A stretch of 64,000 bases of DNA from the NCBI RefSeq assembly GCF_009856445.1, contig NZ_WMFA01000004.1:185240-249239 (forward strand), given 5' to 3'. This stretch comes from Halobacillus litoralis (GTDB lineage Bacteria > Bacillota > Bacilli > Bacillales > Halobacillaceae). The translations under genes and the position numbers were made by a program. Below the pieces are notes generated by a model. It made no database searches, was not told the origin of the DNA, and saw nothing but the letters and a program-made list of their open reading frames with translations. The first letter of the stretch is position 1. Each line of letters starts with the position of its first letter. Positions 8,487 to 16,146 of this stretch are shown in pieces.

Positions 8487-9701
8487 ATGGATCCACTCGA
8501 TATCTTAGGCAATTTACATAAAATCAGACCAGTCTTCCAGCCGATCGTCAGTGCCATCAACCAGGGCGTCATCGGCCACGAAGTCCTGGCACGCTATGAA
8601 GAAGATGGGAAATGGCATAGTTTAGGTCCGTTTTTCCTGGACCCCGACGTCCCGGAAGAATTCAAGGTTGAAGTCGATCAGCATGTGCTGAGGCTTGCGG
8701 TCGACCAGTTTTTAGAAAAAGGGACCGATGGGATGTTGTTCATCAACCGCAATGCGAAGCAGTTGATGATCAATGACGGGGACGACCTCATACAGTCACT
8801 GCTTGAATATGAACAAAAGGGGTTGGAGTTGAACCGGATCGTCATTGAAGTCACGGAGCATGATTTCGATGAAGAGTTCGAGACGTTGAACCATCTGCTT
8901 CTCTATTACAAAACGTACGGCATCCAGATTGCGGTCGACCATGTCGGAGCGAAGAGCTCGAACATCGACCGGATCCGGCAGCTGGAACCGCATATCCTGA
9001 AAATCGATTCGAGGATCATCCGCCAGCAGAATGGAGATACGTTCCATGACATCATGTTCTCACTGTCGATGCTCGCACACAGGATCGGGGCGGCCCTTCT
9101 TTTTGAAAACATAGAAGATGACTACCAGCTCTATTTTGCATGGAAACATGGCAGCCGCTATTACCAAGGGTTCTATCTCGGGTACCCTGCCTTCCAACCG
9201 GTCACCCGGGAATCGCTCGCCTTGAATATCGGGGAGAAGATGGCTGGTTATGTCCAGCGTGAAAAAAGCTTACTGCAGCAGCGCCATGATTTCATCAAAA
9301 CGTGGGAAAAGAAAGTGAAGAACCTGCTGCCGAGGTGGGAAGGTCCGAAGAAAGCGGACACCTTCATAGAAGGGGTCACCCAGCAGTTCGATGAAGAGAG
9401 CTTCCGGATGTTCGTCTGCCACATGGATGGCCAGCAGGTGTCCTCGAACTTCAGGAAAAAGACCGATGTATGGGAACTCGAGCCCCACAAGCGTGGAGCG
9501 AACTGGGCGTTCCGTCCATATTTCCTCGAAAACGTCATGCAGATGAAAGCCCTCAATACCGGGTTGCTTTCTGGTCTTTATTCCGATATCGAAACGAAGG
9601 AAATGGTCCGGACGTTCAGCTTTCCACTGACGGATCAGCATTTCCTTTTCATCGACTTGAGGTATGCGTACCTCTATGAACACGAGTGCCTGCTTGCCTG
9701 A
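8487..9701 (+). CDS. ykuI: YkuI-like EAL-domain cyclic-di-GMP protein
   Basis: The 404-aa protein matches B. subtilis YkuI (about 407 aa) along its length, from DPLDILGNL at the N-terminus to LFIDLRYAYLYE at the C-terminus. Residues 15-250 are the EAL domain. The signature Glu is at residue 32 (EVL instead of EAL), with Asn87, Glu121 (EVTEHDF), Asp151 and Lys172 (LKID) at the expected metal/substrate positions. As in YkuI, the second Asp of the usual DDFG loop is replaced (here DHVG). The C-terminal third is the PAS-like YkuI_C domain. YkuI binds cyclic-di-GMP and is thought to sense or slowly hydrolyse it. A TATAAT lies at 8448-8453 and AGGAGGGGG precedes the ATG. Confidence 0.92.
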   Translation: MDPLDILGNLHKIRPVFQPIVSAINQGVIGHEVLARYEEDGKWHSLGPFFLDPDVPEEFKVEVDQHVLRLAVDQFLEKGTDGMLFINRNAKQLMINDGDDLIQSLLEYEQKGLELNRIVIEVTEHDFDEEFETLNHLLLYYKTYGIQIAVDHVGAKSSNIDRIRQLEPHILKIDSRIIRQQNGDTFHDIMFSLSMLAHRIGAALLFENIEDDYQLYFAWKHGSRYYQGFYLGYPAFQPVTRESLALNIGEKMAGYVQREKSLLQQRHDFIKTWEKKVKNLLPRWEGPKKADTFIEGVTQQFDEESFRMFVCHMDGQQVSSNFRKKTDVWELEPHKRGANWAFRPYFLENVMQMKALNTGLLSGLYSDIETKEMVRTFSFPLTDQHFLFIDLRYAYLYEHECLLA

Positions 9702-9831
9702 TCAACGGAGAAAGAGGTGCAGGATGATGATGACCACCACGCCATTTGATACGTTCCTGTAGGGAGAGAGTGAGTGCCTTGAGCCTCCTTGCGGGATCGT
9801 GTCAAATCTCGAGGGACAGGACGTGGGTACG

Positions 9832-10095
9832 ATGAAAAACAGAACGACCGATTATTACCGCCATCACAGGGAGCGCATCATCCGGAAGCAACTGGACATT
9901 CTGCTGAACGTGAGAAAGTATGAGGAAAGTGAACCTGGGCATCCGTGGTTGCAGCACCCCGGAAAACTGGCGAAAGCGCACCGGAAAGGGGCGTATCGGT
10001 ATGAAAAGAAACACAAAATCAAAACAGCACCGGAAAAGTCCCGGCTGCAGATGATGCTTGCCGAGATGGAACATTTTGAAGAGGACTGGTGCTGA
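9832..10095 (+). CDS. Small basic hypothetical protein
   Basis: From the ATG at 9832 this encodes 87 aa, very rich in Arg, Lys and His (for example YYRHHRERIIRKQ), with no membrane segment. An in-frame GTG at 9799 would add 11 residues; neither start has an ideal ribosome site, so the start is uncertain. It ends 15 nt before the GNAT gene, which suggests co-transcription. I do not recognise the family; a nucleic-acid-binding role would be a guess from charge only. Confidence 0.55.
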   Translation: MKNRTTDYYRHHRERIIRKQLDILLNVRKYEESEPGHPWLQHPGKLAKAHRKGAYRYEKKHKIKTAPEKSRLQMMLAEMEHFEEDWC

Positions 10096-10110
10096 ACGAG
10101 GGGGAGCAGG

Positions 10111-10581
10111 TTGAACCTTTCTTTACAAACCATGACGAAAGAATATGCGGAAGAATCTCTCCAGTGGACGTACGAGCCGCCTTACGATTTTTACAACGTG
10201 GAACTGTCCGAAGAGGCGCTTGCCGAGCGGTTGGACGGAACTTACCGTTCGGTTTTGGATGACAAGGGAACGCTCATCGGCTTCTTCTGCACGGGAGAGA
10301 GTGCGAAAGTTCCTGCCGGTGAAAAGGACGGCGTCTATGAAGAAACCGCTGTCGATATGGGTCTCGGACTGCACCCTTCGCTTACAGGACAGGGGAATGG
10401 TCATCTTTTCGGGAAAAAGGTCCTTGCCCAAATTCAACAGGAAAATGAAGGGGTCCCCATCCGACTTTCCGTGGCCACCTTCAACAAACGGGCCATCCGT
10501 CTTTATGAAAACATGGGCTTTGTCAAACAGGCTTCATTCCAGACAGAGGCGTGTCCATTCATTACGATGATCAAAAAATAA
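10111..10581 (+). CDS. GNAT family N-acetyltransferase
   Basis: The 156-aa protein has the GNAT fold that transfers an acetyl group from acetyl-CoA to an amine. The acetyl-CoA loop region reads LHPSLTGQGNGHLFGKKVL (about residues 90-108) and is followed by RLSVATFNKRAIRLYENMGF, the conserved beta5-alpha4 pair. The start is TTG at 10111, supported by GGGGGAG at ideal spacing. Substrate unknown. An intrinsic terminator follows immediately. Confidence 0.85.
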   Translation: MNLSLQTMTKEYAEESLQWTYEPPYDFYNVELSEEALAERLDGTYRSVLDDKGTLIGFFCTGESAKVPAGEKDGVYEETAVDMGLGLHPSLTGQGNGHLFGKKVLAQIQQENEGVPIRLSVATFNKRAIRLYENMGFVKQASFQTEACPFITMIKK

Positions 10582-10585
10582 GCAG

Positions 10586-10617
10586 AAGTCCGGGACGGTT
10601 GTTCCGGACTTTTTTTA
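10586..10617 (+). terminator. Intrinsic terminator
   Basis: AGTCCGG and a TCCGGACT arm form a stem followed by seven Ts, just after the GNAT stop. Confidence 0.9.
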
Positions 10618-10651
10618 TCCTCTTGTACTCTAATTGTCTAAAACATTAAAA

Positions 10652-10680
10652 TTGCCAGACATCTTTCCAGTGGGTATAAT
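10652..10680 (+). promoter_or_regulatory. Sigma-A promoter of the soluble chemoreceptor gene
   Basis: TTGCCA (10652-10657), a 17-nt spacer and TATAAT (10675-10680) form a near-consensus vegetative promoter 55 nt before the start. No sigma-D chemotaxis-type promoter is apparent. Confidence 0.8.
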
Positions 10681-10735
10681 GATGAATATACAGGGATAGG
10701 TATTATGGATTATTACAGGGGAGAGGGTTGTTACA

Positions 10736-11647
10736 ATGGTACATAGTTTAGAGAAAAAGAATGTGAAGAAAGATCTAATGTTTGAAGCGGCGGAAAAGAA
10801 TCTGGCCATCATCCAGTTCGGGACCGACCGGAGAGTATCCTACGTGAATGAAATCTTTTCATCGACGATGCAGTTCCGGTCAACCGAAGACATGATGGGC
10901 TTGCATCATAAGAACTTTTGTTTTGATGATTTTGCTAAAAGTAGAGAATACGATACGTTCTGGAACGACCTGCTGAGCGGGCGCAGTTTTCAGGATAAAA
11001 TCGAACGTAAAGATGCGAAAGGCCGTCGTGTCTGGTTGGAAGCAACCTACATGCCGGTGTACGATGACGCAGAAATCGTCGGTGTCATGAAGATTGCGAC
11101 AGATATTACGAAGCGTCAAAGTGAAATCACCGAAGTGGTGGAGAGTTTGAAAGAGATGTCTGTCACACTGAATACAAGGGCCGAAGAAGGGGTTCGCCAA
11201 CACGAAGAACTGAACGATAAAATCAATGAAATCGCTGTGAAATCAAAAGGGAACACGGATATCCTCATCGACTTGCGTGCCCAGGCAGAAGACATCCAGG
11301 GAGTTGTGAAGACGATCAGGGACATCGCCGCGCAGACAAACCTTTTATCCTTGAATGCAGCGATTGAAGCGGCTCGTGCCGGCGAGCATGGTCGCGGATT
11401 TGATGTCGTTGCCAAAGAAGTGCGGAAGCTTTCGACGAAGGTGGAAGAGTCGATCGGAGAGGTGCGCGAAAATATCGATAACATAACGAAAGAGATTTCC
11501 AATATCACATCAGGAACAGAGCAGATCAGAAAAGATGTGGAAGGCAGCCAGACACAGATCAACGGAGCCTCTGCAGGATATAAGGAAATCGTAGGGGCTG
11601 CCGAAGCACTGAAGAAAGAAGCAGAAGCCTTATCCGGAATCATTTGA
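10736..11647 (+). CDS. Soluble methyl-accepting chemotaxis-type protein with PAS domain
   Basis: The 303-aa protein has no membrane segment. Residues about 18-125 form a PAS sensor domain ending in the PAC-like [13 protein letters not shown]. Residues 130-303 form the coiled-coil MCP signalling domain, whose hairpin tip reads [18 protein letters not shown] followed by [14 protein letters not shown], the surface that contacts CheA and CheW. It therefore probably relays a cytoplasmic redox, light or metabolite cue into the chemotaxis array. The signalling domain is short, as in YfmS-type soluble receptors. Start at ATG 10736 with GGGGAGAGGG upstream. It sits between YkuI-like and GGDEF proteins, hinting at motility and cyclic-di-GMP control. 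Confidence 0.9.
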   Translation: MVHSLEKKNVKKDLMFEAAEKNLAIIQFGTDRRVSYVNEIFSSTMQFRSTEDMMGLHHKNFCFDDFAKSREYDTFWNDLLSGRSFQDKIERKDAKGRRVWLEATYMPVYDDAEIVGVMKIATDITKRQSEITEVVESLKEMSVTLNTRAEEGVRQHEELNDKINEIAVKSKGNTDILIDLRAQAEDIQGVVKTIRDIAAQTNLLSLNAAIEAARAGEHGRGFDVVAKEVRKLSTKVEESIGEVRENIDNITKEISNITSGTEQIRKDVEGSQTQINGASAGYKEIVGAAEALKKEAEALSGII

Positions 11648-11766
11648 ACATTGAAACGTTTCAGATGTAGGAGGAGGGGTATCTTTATCTTAGAGTAAAT
11701 AGACCTAGGTCTTAATGACTTCAAAGACACTGTTTATTCGAACCCCTTTGGAAAGGTCGTCTTCGT

Positions 11767-12582
11767 ATGAAAATGAATTATTTGAGATGGATGCTCATTA
11801 TCTATATCGTGCTCGGGACTGTCATGGGCATCAGTTTTTCACTGGTCCTCGATCAGTTCATCCCGATTCCGGATCAACTGTTCCTGTTCTTCATGATCGC
11901 TTCGGTCTTTGCTGGGGCACTGTTAGGGTCAGTCAACTATTTGATCTATTATTACTTTACAAAACGTTTCATCCGACATGTGAATCTGGTCCTGAACGCG
12001 GTTCGAAATGGGGATTTGTCTGCAAGGACCACCTTTCGGTCCGGGGGCATGATTGGTGAATTGAATAAAAACATTAATAAAACGCTGGTCAACCTGGAGC
12101 GTTCCCAAAAGAATATCCTCCATGATGATCTGACAGGGATACCGAACAGACAGGCTTTGCAGCAGCGTTTCCTCGAAGGGGAGGAGAGCGGAGTCCATGT
12201 TCTCTTGTTTATTGACGTAAATGAATTCAAAAGGATCAATGATACATACGGCCACGTGATGGGAGATGAGATGCTCCAATCCATCGCTGCCCTCCTTCAT
12301 GAAGCGGTGAAAGGGAGCGGCCACGTGTACAGGTTGAGTGGCGATGAATTCGTCATCCTTCAAAAAATACAGGACGGCGAAAGTGCGGATGAACTGTGTG
12401 CCCGCATCCACCATGCTTTTCTTGAACCGTTCCATCAAGGGGGACACCGGATTCCTGTCAGCATCAGCATTGGCGTATGTGAATTCGTGTTCGGGCAAAA
12501 GGATTTCGTCAGCATTTTGGATGAGGCGGATCAGGAGATGTATCAAGCGAAAAATAGCCGGAAAGTTCGGTTGCAGTCGTAA
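11767..12582 (+). CDS. Membrane diguanylate cyclase (HAMP-GGDEF)
   Basis: The 271-aa protein has two membrane helices (about residues 8-28 and 38-64), a HAMP-like linker (65-115) and a C-terminal GGDEF domain. The active-site loop is SGDEF (191-195), a variant found in active cyclases; Asp150 in LLFIDVNEFKRIND is the metal ligand. An RxxD inhibitory I-site five residues before the loop is absent (the sequence there is KGSG), so product inhibition at that site is unlikely. It should make cyclic-di-GMP from two GTP at the inner membrane face. The very short extracellular loop suggests it senses the membrane or a partner. Confidence 0.9.
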   Translation: MKMNYLRWMLIIYIVLGTVMGISFSLVLDQFIPIPDQLFLFFMIASVFAGALLGSVNYLIYYYFTKRFIRHVNLVLNAVRNGDLSARTTFRSGGMIGELNKNINKTLVNLERSQKNILHDDLTGIPNRQALQQRFLEGEESGVHVLLFIDVNEFKRINDTYGHVMGDEMLQSIAALLHEAVKGSGHVYRLSGDEFVILQKIQDGESADELCARIHHAFLEPFHQGGHRIPVSISIGVCEFVFGQKDFVSILDEADQEMYQAKNSRKVRLQS

Positions 12583-12583
12583 A

Positions 12584-12618
12584 GGAAAGGCGCTTGGATT
12601 AGATCCAGGCGCCTTTCC
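12584..12618. terminator. Hairpin between convergent genes
   Basis: GGAAAGGCGC pairs with GCGCCTTTCC over a 15-nt loop. The T-tract is weak in both directions, but the position between two convergent stop codons fits a shared terminator. Confidence 0.6.
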
Positions 12619-12634
12619 AGGTTGTTGCAGCATC

Positions 12635-13336
12635 TTATTTTACGATGAACGCCAAATCTCCGACGCCCATTTCAGCGTTGATGTGAATGCGTGGACCACT
12701 AGAATCATACGCTTCGTTCACCCATGAGTCTCCTGATTTTAGTAGACCATCCGTCTCGATATCTCCAATCCCTTTTTCAACTGTAATTTTGACACCTGTA
12801 TCTTCCGGCAGATAAACGGTACTTTCCCCAACGCCAGTTTCGATGGTTGCATCAAAGCTTTCCTCATAATCGCCGGAAAGGTCGACGGTCAACTCTCCTA
12901 CGCCAGCCTCGATGGAGAGGTTCTGCAACCAGGCTTCTTTTAGATCCAGTTTCGATTCTGCTGCCCACGTCTGGAGGGCTAGATCGACCGGAATCTGATT
13001 GGTCAAAAGAACGTCCCACTCACTCTTTTGATTGTTGAGGAATTTCTTTTTACCTTCCGTTTGGGAGAGTGTGATCGTGCCATCCTGATAGGAAAGTTCA
13101 GGAGTCAGAAAGTTTTCAGGGTAAAGGAACGACCCTTCCAGCCAGTCTTCCGATCCTGTTGCTAACGTAAGCTCACCGACCCCCATCTCGATCTCCATCT
13201 TCAGTTGATCGGCATCATCTCGTTCGATCCGTTGAGTCTCCTCCACCTGTTCACCCGCATGAACGAATGAACACCCGGCTAGTGTCATGAAAGTACTTGC
13301 ACCCAAAAGAGTTTTGACTAATTTCTTCAACCTCAT
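12635..13336 (-). CDS. Toast-rack-type lipoprotein (DUF2154/LiaF-like repeat)
   Basis: The protein of about 233 aa starts MRLKKLVKTLLGASTFMTLA and has a lipobox LAGC, so it is an exported lipoprotein. The mature part is a beta-solenoid-like domain with repeated GVGELT or GVGEST turns (for example MGVGELTLA, GVGELTVDL and GVGESTVYL), typical of the toast-rack/DUF2154 family. Related domains occur in the stress sensor LiaF. The start is ambiguous: ATG 13336 lies only 2 nt after AGGAG, while TTG 13330 lies 8 nt after it. Function is unknown; an envelope role is inferred. Confidence 0.82.
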   Translation of the reverse strand: MRLKKLVKTLLGASTFMTLAGCSFVHAGEQVEETQRIERDDADQLKMEIEMGVGELTLATGSEDWLEGSFLYPENFLTPELSYQDGTITLSQTEGKKKFLNNQKSEWDVLLTNQIPVDLALQTWAAESKLDLKEAWLQNLSIEAGVGELTVDLSGDYEESFDATIETGVGESTVYLPEDTGVKITVEKGIGDIETDGLLKSGDSWVNEAYDSSGPRIHINAEMGVGDLAFIVK

Positions 13337-13449
13337 CGCTCCTTTTTTGCATCTGAAAATAGTATAGCGTGCTTCATCCAAAAGGCTAACTGCCTGCGGG
13401 TGTATCTTTCATAGGTCCCGAGATGTATTTTCTTTCATGGAAAAGGGGC

Positions 13450-13473
13450 GTTCTACTCGGTGGAATAGGGAAT
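13450..13473 (+). promoter_or_regulatory. Possible sigma-B-like promoter of ectC
   Basis: GTTCTA at 13450-13455, 12 nt, then GGGAAT at 13468-13473 resembles the general-stress pattern GTTTAA-N12/14-GGGTAT. It is two positions off in the -35 and one in the -10, so it is only a candidate. Confidence 0.3.
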
Positions 13474-13499
13474 AGATTGAAAAAGAAGGAGGAGATGTC

Positions 13500-13886
13500 A
13501 TGAAAGTCGTTGCCTTGAAAGATGTAATCGGGACGAGTCAGGATGTCGATGGAGGAACGTGGAACAGCCGGCGTCTCATCGTTAAGAAAGACGGGATGGG
13601 CTATTCCGTCCATGACACGATCATCCGCGCAGGTACGGAAACACACATATGGTACAAGCACCACCTGGAATCGGTCTATTGCATCGAAGGAGAGGGTGAA
13701 GTCGTCACGCTGAAAGATCAAAAGACCTGGCCGATCGAGCAGGGTGTCCTCTATGCCCTCGATGAACATGATGAGCATGTGTTACGGGCAAAAACGGATG
13801 TGAGAATGATCTGCGTTTTCAACCCACCCATCAGCGGGGATGAAGTCCATGATGAAGATGGTGTGTATCCAGTCGATGAATCTTAA
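13500..13886 (+). CDS. ectC: L-ectoine synthase, solitary
   Basis: The 128-aa cupin protein is recognisable as EctC throughout, including [27 protein letters not shown] and YALDEHDEH. EctC cyclises N-gamma-acetyl-L-2,4-diaminobutyrate to the compatible solute ectoine. The iron ligands known for EctC, Glu57, Tyr85 and His93, are all at the expected positions, so it looks active. Normally ectC follows ectA and ectB; here the upstream gene is a divergent lipoprotein and the downstream genes are unrelated membrane proteins, so this is an orphan copy. It would need the ectAB products made elsewhere, or imported substrate. The ribosome site is AAGGAGGAG; an intrinsic terminator follows. Confidence 0.96.
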   Translation: MKVVALKDVIGTSQDVDGGTWNSRRLIVKKDGMGYSVHDTIIRAGTETHIWYKHHLESVYCIEGEGEVVTLKDQKTWPIEQGVLYALDEHDEHVLRAKTDVRMICVFNPPISGDEVHDEDGVYPVDES

Positions 13887-13917
13887 CCTTTCCTAGTCCA
13901 GGAAGGGTTATTTTTTT
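13885..13917 (+). terminator. Intrinsic terminator of ectC
   Basis: AACCTTTCCT and AGGAAGGGTT form a stem followed by TATTTTTTT. Confidence 0.88.
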
Positions 13918-13977
13918 CCATAAAAACGGAAATTTTTGTTACAATAAGAGCCGTGGCATGTGGAAAGGAGGGTCTTT

Positions 13978-14226
13978 GTGTTGAAAGTGTGGGACAGAGT
14001 TGGAGGCATTTTCCTGATCGCTGGATTATTCGCTCTCATCCTCCCGCTGTTTACAGACTTTCCTTTCCGATGGGAGTTGTTATGGATTTGCTCGGTGCCA
14101 TCCACAGTAGTGATGCGGGTGAAAGACATTCAGGAAGGGAAGAGAGTAGAACCGATCCTTGTTATTACTTTTTGTGTACTTATTTTTGGGTTTGCGCTGT
14201 ACAGTTTGTTCTACAGTCCTTTATAA
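13978..14226 (+). CDS. Small membrane protein, tandem paralogue A
   Basis: From GTG 13978 (GGAGGG about 6 nt upstream) this encodes 82 aa with an N-terminal and a C-terminal hydrophobic pair. It shares FTDFPFRWELLW and VEPILVITFCVLIFGFALY with the next gene (LTDLPFRTEWAW and VEPLITIGLCVLIFSLSLF), showing a tandem duplication. No function is known. It starts a run of four small membrane protein genes. Confidence 0.7.
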   Translation: MLKVWDRVGGIFLIAGLFALILPLFTDFPFRWELLWICSVPSTVVMRVKDIQEGKRVEPILVITFCVLIFGFALYSLFYSPL

Positions 14227-14291
14227 AAAATGATAGAACTCTTTGACCGCATACATATTTTTATAGGACCGTAGTCGTTTGGAGAGGGGGA

Positions 14292-14543
14292 ATGAAATTG
14301 AAGAAGACTTGGAGGTGGATCGGACATTTTCTCTTCGGGGCTGCCGTTCTCATTTTTCTTGTGATGCTGCTCACCGACCTTCCATTCCGCACAGAATGGG
14401 CCTGGATGTTCCTTGCGCCATCCGTCGCCATTACGAGAGTGCGGGATATGCGTGAAACAGAAAAGACAGTAGAGCCGCTCATCACCATCGGTCTTTGTGT
14501 CCTCATTTTTAGTCTATCATTATTTGGTTTATTATTTATCTGA
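14292..14543 (+). CDS. Small membrane protein, tandem paralogue B
   Basis: This 83-aa protein is a paralogue of the preceding gene with about three membrane segments. The central polar part RVRDMRETEKTVEPL corresponds to RVKDIQEGKRVEPI of its neighbour. The ATG has GAGAGGGGG upstream. It ends 23 nt before the next gene, so it is probably in one transcript with it. Confidence 0.75.
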   Translation: MKLKKTWRWIGHFLFGAAVLIFLVMLLTDLPFRTEWAWMFLAPSVAITRVRDMRETEKTVEPLITIGLCVLIFSLSLFGLLFI

Positions 14544-14566
14544 TTACATATCGCGAGGGATTTTAT

Positions 14567-15025
14567 ATGGAAGAAGCTTTAAAACAAGAAAGTGTCGACC
14601 AGAAAAAGGTTAGAAACAAAGCCCGGAGCTCAATGTGGTACCTTTTCTTATTGATGGTTTTGTGTATTGGCTTCGGGCAGATTTTTTTCAATATGATTCA
14701 GGGTCTCTTTTATTTGGGGGCTGTCATCTTTTATGGATCTTTCCTTTACGAAACGTACATGAGCAGGAAAACGAACGAAGAGTTGTGGCAGATCTGGGAT
14801 GAACGGTGGAGGGACCGGCGGTTTCTTTTCCAATTCCGTTCTTCGCTGTCCAAAAGTATAGAAGTGCTGTTCCCTGCCATTCTTGGAGCAAACGCGTCGT
14901 GGATGATGTTTGGCCTCTTCCTGGTTATCGGGCTCGCGACTGGCTTTAGACAAGGCATACAGAAATGGAAAGCCAAAGAGCATTACTACCAGGAATACTT
15001 GGAAGATAGGAGCATGGCCGCATGA
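14567..15025 (+). CDS. Membrane protein, function unknown
   Basis: The 152-aa protein has four predicted membrane segments (about residues 24-41, 45-63, 95-110 and 112-128) and a charged cytoplasmic segment, SRKTNEELWQIWDERWRD, between helices two and three. I recognise no family. Its stop overlaps the start of the following gene by 4 nt (ATGA), indicating translational coupling. Confidence 0.7.
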   Translation: MEEALKQESVDQKKVRNKARSSMWYLFLLMVLCIGFGQIFFNMIQGLFYLGAVIFYGSFLYETYMSRKTNEELWQIWDERWRDRRFLFQFRSSLSKSIEVLFPAILGANASWMMFGLFLVIGLATGFRQGIQKWKAKEHYYQEYLEDRSMAA

Positions 15026-15249
15026 AAGCATTCAGGATATTTATCGCTCTCTGTGGAGTGATGACCATCATATGGATGACGGTCAGTTTATTTAATGAAC
15101 GGATCAACCCTTCTCCATTAATCAATGCTCTCATCATCGGCGCTCTCTTTATATTACTTGGAGTAGAAAATTGGATCGATGATCAAAAGAAATACGCTGC
15201 TTTTTACATACTCCTGGCCTTCATTCCAATCCTATCACTCTTGATATAA
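15022..15249 (+). CDS. Small membrane protein resembling YczI (DUF3953)
   Basis: The 75-aa protein has three hydrophobic segments with the pattern INALIIGALFILLGVENW, which resembles B. subtilis YczI-type DUF3953 proteins of about 80 aa. It is translationally coupled to the gene upstream (ATGA overlap). No function is known for the family. Confidence 0.7.
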   Translation: MKAFRIFIALCGVMTIIWMTVSLFNERINPSPLINALIIGALFILLGVENWIDDQKKYAAFYILLAFIPILSLLI

Positions 15250-15272
15250 AAAAAGAGCCAGAAGCTGGCTCT
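15248..15272. terminator. Intrinsic terminator between convergent genes
   Basis: AGAGCCAG and CTGGCTCT form a stem; the A-run on its left gives a seven-T tail on the minus strand, so it mainly ends the minus-strand gene. Confidence 0.8.
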
Positions 15273-15843
15273 ACCTTTGATGGTACGTTAAATCGATCAT
15301 TAAAGTCGTACATAATAACAGAATCGCTTGTTCCTCCGTCCACTCGCGGCCTCTCACATGGTAGATATCGCCCGAGAGCCACGCTTCTTTTGTGGTCGGG
15401 GCCGGGATGGATCGTTTTTGGATGGTAGCGATTTGCGTATCTCCTGCTTTCGCTTCAAAATCAGATGCCATATTCTTTCCATTCACTTCAAAAAGCGTTT
15501 CCCCAGAAGATTCAGCAATGATTTTCTGCGAAATGCTCCCTTTGAAGCGAAGATCGTATGTAGCATCTCCTGTTTGGATAGAAACATCGCTCGTGAGTCC
15601 TTTTTTGCGGTAAATATGTGCGATGACCTCCTGATTCACTGATAAAAGTTTGATATGTAAGCTGGTCATTTGATTAAGATTGAAAAATTGGAGAGCATGG
15701 TTCAGCCAGTTTCCGGAGCTTGAAGAGTCCTCTTCAAACGTGGCTACTCTTTGATTCTCTTTATCTGATATGCAGTATTGTTTGCTTTGATGAGTCATGA
15801 TGGTTTTGGTTTGTAGGGTGTAGTAGGTAGAGTTATGTAACAT
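15271..15843 (-). CDS. Tubby/LURP-one-like C-terminal domain protein
   Basis: From the ATG at 15843 this encodes 190 aa. The open frame continues upstream through the 21-nt repeat array, but 20-nt spacings in three units break the repeat's reading frame, so I treat that part as non-coding. The protein has a run of short beta strands (for example YDLRFKGSISQKIIAESSGE and LFEVNGKNMASDFEAKAGDT) and a C-terminal hydrophobic helix, the layout of small bacterial tubby-like/phospholipid-scramblase-like domains. This family call is tentative. The ribosome site is weak (GAAAGCGAG). Confidence 0.6.
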   Translation of the reverse strand: MLHNSTYYTLQTKTIMTHQSKQYCISDKENQRVATFEEDSSSSGNWLNHALQFFNLNQMTSLHIKLLSVNQEVIAHIYRKKGLTSDVSIQTGDATYDLRFKGSISQKIIAESSGETLFEVNGKNMASDFEAKAGDTQIATIQKRSIPAPTTKEAWLSGDIYHVRGREWTEEQAILLLCTTLMIDLTYHQR

Positions 15844-15923
15844 AATCGTCTCGCTTTCTATAATAGGTATGACTAAACAGTACGGATGAGTGTGTGTGAT
15901 GGTTTCATCCATTTGAAAAAAGT

Positions 15924-16130
15924 GAGTCGCGCGCTGGAAGCCTGAGTCGCGCGCAAGGAGCCCGAGTCGCGCGCAGGGAGTCCGTGTCGCGCCAAAGAGA
16001 GCCCGAATCGCGCCAAAGGGGGCCTGAGTCGCGCCAAAGGGAGTCCGAGTCGCGCCAAAGAGGGCCCGAGTCGCACCAAAGGAGGCTCGAGTCGCGCGCA
16101 AAAAATTACGAACCGCACGAAAAGAATAAA
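15924..16130. repeat. Degenerate tandem array, 10 units of 20-21 nt
   Basis: Units begin at 15924, 15944, 15964, 15984, 16005, 16026, 16047, 16068, 16089 and 16110. The plus-strand core is GAGTCGCGCCAAAGGGGGCC with changes in the second half. The last unit is strongly decayed (GAACCGC). The array fills the divergent gap between the tubby-like gene and the 16147 gene. The unit is contiguous without unique spacers, so it is not a CRISPR array. Confidence 0.9.
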
Positions 16131-16146
16131 AGTTAGGAAGATACAT

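Noticed and set aside
11652..11663. cre box before the GGDEF gene
   Set aside because: The 12-bp palindrome lacks the central CG spacing and 14-nt length of a cre site.
15924..16130. CRISPR array
   Set aside because: Units are contiguous, degenerate and only 20-21 nt long, with no unique spacers and no cas genes nearby.
15844..16146. Heptapeptide-repeat N-terminus (FGATRAL-like) of the tubby-like protein
   Set aside because: Three units are 20 nt long, which breaks the repeat frame, and there is no ribosome site for the longer start; the array is better read as intergenic.
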